Part shown: piece by piece, positions 29,301 to 30,332 of the stretch
Layout of the letters: each line of letters begins with the position of its first letter
Position numbering within the stretch: position 1 is the first letter of the stretch
Assembly: GCA_008330645.1 (NCBI GenBank)
Contig: VLTN01000117.1
Span: forward strand, 1 to 30,332
Direction: 5' to 3'
Source: Cafeteria roenbergensis
Taxonomy: Eukaryota > Sar > Bigyra > Bicosoecida > Cafeteriaceae
Length of the DNA: 30,332 nt
Made by a program: the position numbers and the translations under genes
Notes under the pieces: model-generated
The model's input: only the letters and a program-made list of their open reading frames with translations
Databases searched by the model: none
Told to the model about the DNA's origin: nothing

Positions 29301-30332
29301 TGGACGTCGTGGAGGGCGAGGGCGTCGCCGACAGCGTGGCCGTGGACGTCGTGGAGGGCGAGGGCGTCGCCGACAGCGTGGCCGTGGACGTCGTGGAGGG
29401 CGAGGGCGTGGCCGACAGCGTGGCCGTGGACGTCGTGGAGGGCGAGGGCGTCGCCGACAGCGTGGCCGTGGACGTCGTGGAGGGCGAGGCGTCGCCGACA
29501 GCGTGGCCGTGGACGTCGTGGAGGGCGAGGGCGTCGCCGACAGCGTGGCCGTGGACGTCGTGGAGGGCGAGGGCGTCGCCGACAGCGTGGCCGTGGACGT
29601 CGTGGAGGGCGAGGGCGTCGCCGACAGCGTGGCCGTGGAGGTCGTGGAGGGCGAGGGCGTCGCCGACAGCGTGGCCGTGGACGTCGTGGACGGCGAGGGC
29701 GTCGCCGACAGCGTGGCCGTGGACGTCGTGGAGGGCGAGGGCGTCGCCGACAGCGTGGCCGTGGACGTCGTGGAGGGCGAGGGCGTCGCCGACAGCGTGG
29801 CCGTGGATGTCGTGGAGGCGAGGGCGTCGCCGACAGCGTGGCCGTGGACGTCGTGGAGGGCAAGGGCGTCGCCGACAGCGTGGCCGTGGACGTCGTGGAG
29901 GGCGAGGGCGTCGCCGACAGCGTGGCCGTGGACGTCGTGGAGGGCGAGGGCGTCGCCGACAGCGTGGCCGTGGACGTCGTGGAGGGCGAGGGCGTCGCCG
30001 ACAGCGTGGCCGTGGACGTCGTGGAGGGCGACAGCGTGGCCGTGGACGTCGTGGAGGGCAAGGGCGTCGCCGACAGCGTGGCCGTGGACGTCGTGAGGGC
30101 GAGGGCGTCGCCGACAGCGTGGCCGTGGATGTCGTGGATGCAGTGGGCGTGGCCGACAGCGTGGCCCGTGGACGTCGTGGATGCAGTGGCGTCGCCGACA
30201 GCGTGCCGGAACGTCGTGGAGGGCGAGGGCGTCGCCGACAGCGTGGCCGTGGACGTCGTGGAGGGCGAGAGCGTCGCCGACAGCGTGGCCGTGGACAGTC
30301 GTGGAGGGCGAGGGCGTCGCCGACACGTGGCC
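17309..30332 (-). CDS. Giant REJ/GPS (polycystin-1-like) membrane protein, N-terminus off window
   Basis: One continuous - strand frame ends in RRSNND and TGA (17309-17311). Residues are counted from 30061, which is not a real start: no ATG occurs on this strand within the repeat. Residues 1 to about 1942 are a tandem-repeat stalk, TSTATLSATPSPST in the frame continuous with the unique part. Next comes an extracellular region with a PKD/REJ-like segment (about 2318-2450; GGDRT, IDGSES, LQFAWSC). A GPS motif lies at 3153-3187, with a predicted cut between Leu3185 and Thr3186. Hydrophobic helices lie near 3216-3241, 3411-3432, 3442-3462, 3997-4019 and 4026-4052. The HAWLELFTVF stretch before the second helix and the QP at the end of the fifth recall polycystin-1. 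No PLAT domain is recognisable between helices 1 and 2, and no polycystin channel or EF-hand follows. A Ser/Asp-rich cytoplasmic stretch (IDWDSDSEDD) lies between helices 3 and 4. It is probably a surface adhesion or sensing receptor. Confidence 0.8.
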   Translation of the reverse strand, partial: ATCRRRPRPPRLSTATLSATLSPSTTSTATLSATPSPSTTFRHAVGDATASTTSTGHAVGHAHCIHDIHGHAVGDALALTTSTATLSATPLPSTTSTATLSPSTTSTATLSATPSPSTTSTATLSATPSPSTTSTATLSATPSPSTTSTATLSATPLPSTTSTATLSATPSPPRHPRPRCRRRPRPPRRPRPRCRRRPRPPRRPRPRCRRRPRRPRRPRPRCRRRPRPPRPPRPRCRRRPRPPRRPRPRCRRRPRPPRRPRPRCRRRPRPPRRPRPRCRRRLALHDVHGHAVGDALALHDVHGHAVGHALALHDVHGHAVGDALALHDVHGHAVGDALALHDVHGHAVSDAHCLHAVHGHAVGDALALHDVHGHAVGDALALHDVHGHAVGDALALHDVHGHAVGDALALHDVHGHAVGDALALHDVHGHAVGDALALHDVHGHAVGDALALHDVHGHAVGDALALHDVHGHAVGDALALHDVHGHAVGDALALHDVHGHAVGDALALHDVHGHAVGDALALHDVHGHAVGDALALHDVHGHAVSDALALHDVHGDALALHDVHGHAVGDALALHDVHGHAVGDALALHDVHGHAVGDALALHDVHGHAVGDALALHDVHGHAVGDALALHDVHGHAVGDALALHDVHGHAVGDALALHDVHGHAVGDALALHDVHGHAVGDAHCIHDVHGHAVGHAHCIHDVHGHAVGDALALHDVHGHAVGDALALHDVHGHAVGDALALHDVHGHAVGDALALHDVHGHAVGDALALHDVHGHAVGDALALHDVHGHAVGDALALHDVHGHAVGDALALHDVHGHAVGHAHCIHDVHGHAVGDALALHDVHGHAVGDALALHDVHGHAVGHALAIHDVHGHAVCHALAIHDVHGHAVGDARALHDGRGPAVGDALALHDVHGHAVGDALALHDVHGHAVGDALALHDVHGHAVGDALALHDVHGHAVGDALALHDVHGHAVGDALALHDVHGHAVGDALALHDVHGHAVGDALALHDVHGHAVGDALALHDVHRHAVGHALAVHDVHGHAVGDALALHDVHGHAVGDALALHDVHGHAVGDALALHDVHGHAVGDALALHDVHGHAVGDALALHDVHGHAVGDALALHDVHGHAVGHALALHDVHGHAVGDALALHDVHGHAVGDALALHDVHGHAVGDALALHDVHGHAVSDALALHDVHGHAVGDALALHDVHGHAVGDALALHDVHGHAVGDALALHDVHGHAVGDALALHDVHGHAVGDALAVHDVHGHAAGDALALHDVHGHAVGDALAVHDVHGHAVGDALALHDVHRHAVGDALALHDVHGHAVVGTPSPSTTSTATLSATPSPSTTSTATLSATPSPSTTSTATLSATPSPSTTSTATLSATPSPSTTSTATLSATPSPSTTSTATLSATPSPSTTSTATLSATPSPSTTSTATLSATPSPSTTSTATLSATPSPSTTSTATLSATPSPSTTSTATLSATPSPSTTSTATLSATPSPSTTSTATLSATPSPSTTSTATLSATPSPSTTSTATLSATPSPSTTSTATLSATPSPSTTSTATLSATPSPSTTSTATLSATPSPSTTSTATLSATPSPSTTSTATLSATPSPSTTSTATLSATPSPSTTSTATLSATPSPSTTSTATLSATPSPSTPSTATLSATPSPSTTATATLSATPSPSTTSTATLSATPSPSTTSTATLSATPSPSTTSTATLSATPSPSTTSTATLSATPSPSTTSTATLSATPSPSTTSTATLSATPSPSTTTTATLSATPSPSTTSTATLSATPSPSTTSTATLSATPSPSTTSTATLSATPSPSTTSTATLSATPSPSTTSTATLSATPSPSTTSTATLSATPSPSTTSTATLSATPSPSTTSTATLSATPSPSTTSTATLSATPSPSTTSTATLSATPSPSTTSTATLSATPSPSTTSTATLSATPSPSTTSTATLSATPSPSTTSTATLSATPSPSTTSTATLSATPSPSTTSTATLSATPSPSTTSTATLSATPSPSTTSTATLSATPSPSTMLTPFSSPRQSLPPSSTVSPLSSPSTSALPGLSSASFLPTFEGLLIALSAPLSLSVTMPSFCSSLRTNSTLVGSGFGLGERPLCAALSADLVRVDFGVGAELLPGWQVSLAQPRLLPGQTALWRSSSVVAVIPQDLDLVSPNVRLWGPSISSSCSEALTIDGSSTRGSGGRPFVGVFWSATAANSSLSIFQSLLDAIASANSERSLYLEFSPPFLAHGADVYLHVHLQVVNFLGVSATGTHTLTITSTEQVAFVRFDQPTPVSVSPSDLKLVVTPTVWMSSCNEEHQALNPDRVLFSWSEFTPSAADLDLSAWIPAAPASPPRFSNAAESAELVVRPRKALQSGVGYGFQIDVSVPVTGGASNISASAKVVLIVTVAAPVAVVKGGDRTLGIAEAATIDGSESYSPSFGRNSSIFQVAIPTTGRPSVSSGWVHDLQFAWSCVSAVSSSIGLSSEAPASACLSVASSGPVLRLDTQLMSLLNGFTLTVELTVTSKLVRVSTAAVDESRTWAVEQPRRAKAAVKLAFVPGAQPAVFIRPLQPLASNSISGVGLELGSTGQARFAVSIGAADALAQDTTWSIRPIHAATDDVAIAAALHASYSGISVCVLELHALQPDTTYILEAQVFDAARLETHGAFVRLTTPGVPVAGRATLTPAEATAAKTQIVVTAEEWKASESSLPLTYSVVLDPQQRFRPGMSADDALQMQGAQLIVPPQLSPVLKFTAAWPNGQALPASGELNATCLLVVRSQQGASQLLPLSIRLKADLAATPLISESAIQDHVSRLAHEARSTVAEGVGGVQRASAVNAFAGQLNAFSSLQQSAGSLPSAEETAFRKQLISDALDALLPLAVTEERVQFGAAVLVSAASTCSTLSSLAMRDLLAYVHSSLDDLVATNADQTLPGAQSLSLATGEGLAALAAVVASNAIRGDVDNLTRADIALEDAGLALLRVGGQLAAASYPGERATELRWSWLAPCESTSVQHATMTVSTAARNGQVGDVSETQRVDTESTSRRSLSDGQLGQAAGIRISEDFAADASGLDRHVVVSLIRWPDEVHGRDLSGPVAAQDLAGLNKSTSVSLGSPIVEFSATDVFGGRIKGRALTDPVRLKIPIRIEPSCRVAAGSLEFASADIASLWTRSSSSFVAQSIPLGEEFERKWKLLENAFGTTANAEKAAQWHAQRIEQFKSRVSTAAIGSGSAESTSPPCHPLVGSCVFWDKVSQGWSSQGCIALNVSNSGLSCVCDHLTDFSSILVPIRPGASSETHDVVQPEDIHPWGSAIAVVHAWSFAGLVILTLAVAAYLDTVQGRRFAKAMAADSSMQLARALQEASSRVGALQAIRESRHIGLPKCVAPPAFTKHADRTASRETGGSTWKATAPSGSAFVAHNNPVAWINHGQKRLPGVDLRPDKSTQTRMRYGQTRLRAATKQMSGLTGIDRVRSKCSSSCCAEQLCYRHAWLELFTVFRARHPRHLRVLSLASATVLSLTALALYLPHTSSGPSLPEMAALAFATAIGQQIMLVFWRCVARQLGRAAFQWRFFTVWEELEFRKFAVKVLPKYVGSGIAENRELADFVSNVKLESDGQPERPVSSAPTAAERGTRMGSRGLPTALVVGQRAPARGIASHVLQARSRAVPKPPVSAALAASAAGTSAMDRVQEHSSECDAIDWNSGSSVGSSTSSEAAVELDDSFADQKQAGASQAGQPGSASSIVIDWDSDSEDDVISDATSSASSIGEVVRGGSAMPSANWLRVAGPHEEALSLDAESPTRRARAKASEIAASMSRPDSVTWLGNSLTRGFRLSCENERANLRCALRLPSVCCFSASKFSRFDHDEAEARVSILTKRDRATGHLNVSSLGVWEAGGVGCPRRSCAACASREAGKSLLARAARRARAIRGRPDHCCWLGQSQMEEDMFVNPEQCALDLMANSRQGESDGGAGKPPMPNPTRLCQRHCCGLRWAVSEPAMERDEKWRLSEHVMAQLAGFGLASGFTVTGPASLVGRRPRAHLPTIPHHDKQATAALIRLKSVSTVLALHPHLRALKTSRTRRQRNTWLRRRGDLLAAVFIMPSLLLAAAAACFLAASSLQGDVGTLWIVVAWLTQAAFALVVQPAAVFASSKNVKRSSWASWLADSLDLVAIPLAEAAASKIPANARRTLGIGAVRRTDWPRAVSAKGSEPDGPVRENPVWASNRGASAEPASHLTAPESVVWREYVRLRVQTISDKGISRLRQDLSARRCADAEHEAALGAIQTESLKKTYLDASFRKAPLRQHLPPRPRLGNPSWGGRAAGTIRVQASSRRVGMSQNTVRRSNND
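20489..20605 (-). other. GPS (GPCR proteolysis site) motif
   Basis: The translated motif has the canonical spacing: CVFWDKVSQGW, then GC, then CVCDHLTDF. The four cysteines (residues 3153, 3168, 3180 and 3182) and two tryptophans match the GPS consensus. HLT is the autoproteolytic tripeptide, with cleavage expected between Leu and Thr. A transmembrane helix follows about 30 residues later, as in polycystin-1 and adhesion receptors. Confidence 0.88.
22712..23110 (-). other. PKD/REJ-like extracellular domain
   Basis: The segment reads APVAVVKGGDRTLGI, then IDGSESYSPSFG, LQFAWSCV, and LLNGFTLTVELTVTS. The order P-A-V-GGD, (I/L)DGS-S, W-x-C and a final alternating hydrophobic strand is typical of PKD-type beta sandwiches inside REJ modules. 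The boundaries are approximate and the assignment is by eye. Confidence 0.6.
24237..30332. repeat. 42-bp coding minisatellite, about 145 units, continuing past the right edge
   Basis: The + strand unit is GTGGAGGGCGAGGGCGTCGC followed by CGACAGCGTGGCCGTGGACG and TC. It repeats nearly perfectly over 6.1 kb with single-base variants (GAC, GAT or GAG before GGC; GTGGCC for GTCGCC). A minor unit type carries GATGCAGTGGGCG (units starting 27851, 28229, 28271 and 30134, with degenerate forms near 29267 and 30177). Forty-two is divisible by three and the unit has no stop in any of the six frames. The host frame on the - strand gives TSTATLSATPSPST, a mucin-like Ser/Thr/Pro sequence likely to be O-glycosylated if exported. 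Two 12-bp in-frame deletions occur near 28669 and 30019. Confidence 0.97.
30060..30332. other. Indel-rich edge of the minisatellite
   Basis: Within the last 270 bases, at least six units carry length changes that are not multiples of three: near 30093 (-1), 30165 (+1), 30189 (-1), 30205 (-2), 30296 (+1) and 30325 (-1). The preceding 5.8 kb has only three. The pattern suggests a low-quality contig end inside an unresolved repeat more than biology. Confidence 0.7.

Noticed and set aside
25345-29500. Long + strand frames through the minisatellite (WRARASPTAWPWTS-type, VEGEGVADSVAVDV-type, GGRGRRRQRG-type proteins).
   Set aside because: The 42-bp unit is stop-free in every frame, so frame length carries no coding evidence. 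Only the - strand frame is continuous with a protein that has recognisable domains.
24135-30326. A second - strand frame of about 2,060 codons over the same array with a short unique tail.
   Set aside because: It has no domain in its unique tail and ends soon after the repeat. The overlapping frame continuing into REJ and GPS is far better supported.
24237-30332. CRISPR-like regular repeats.
   Set aside because: The 42-bp units are directly adjacent without unique spacers, and the sequence lies in a eukaryotic coding region. It is a minisatellite.

Overview
This is eukaryotic nuclear DNA that is GC-rich and apparently intron-poor. Two facts support this. The left half is built from non-LTR (LINE-type) retrotransposons. 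The right half is one very long intronless reading frame for a polycystin-1/REJ-like membrane protein with a GPS autoproteolysis motif. That combination fits a protist or unicellular alga. I cannot name the species from sequence alone. No prokaryotic gene organisation, rRNA or tRNA gene is visible.

Left half (1-17243, + strand): five copies of one non-LTR retrotransposon family, called A to E here. The family encodes a reverse transcriptase (catalytic LDMANAY and MADD) and a C-terminal restriction-like endonuclease (RLE: a CxC...HH...CxC zinc-binding cluster, RPD, then VDVQ). Copies A, B, C and D are strictly head-to-tail. Each downstream copy is truncated at a different 5' point and is joined to the 3' end of the copy before it through the same 18-nt string, eight C followed by AACGATGTTC. 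Copy A has a long acidic N-terminal extension and may be nearly full length, but it carries several frameshifts in the RT. Copy C has a 5' truncation but an intact RT-to-RLE frame. B, D and E keep only the C-terminal parts. The 3' untranslated region is exactly 178 nt in A-D and 174 nt in E.

Middle (14919-16183): about 1.27 kb of non-LINE sequence without a recognisable gene. A 13-nt segment on the - strand resembles an LTR-retrotransposon primer-binding site. Copy E was inserted separately into the end of this region, next to a related AACGATG motif.

Right half (17309-30332, - strand): the gene runs convergent with the LINE array and stops 65 bp from the end of copy E. From N to C it encodes a huge Ser/Thr/Pro-rich stalk made of about 145 copies of a 42-bp (14-residue) tandem repeat, a PKD/REJ-like extracellular region, a GPS motif, one transmembrane helix, and at least four more hydrophobic helices. 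There is no PLAT domain and no channel domain that I can see. The start codon lies beyond the right edge. The repeat is open in all six frames and contains frame-shifting indels that crowd towards the window edge, so the true N-terminal frame is uncertain.

The most notable feature is the self-targeting-like nested array of RLE retrotransposons. Its architecture recalls telomeric or centromeric LINE arrays known from other protists and algae. The second is the giant six-frame-open minisatellite inside a GPS/REJ receptor gene.
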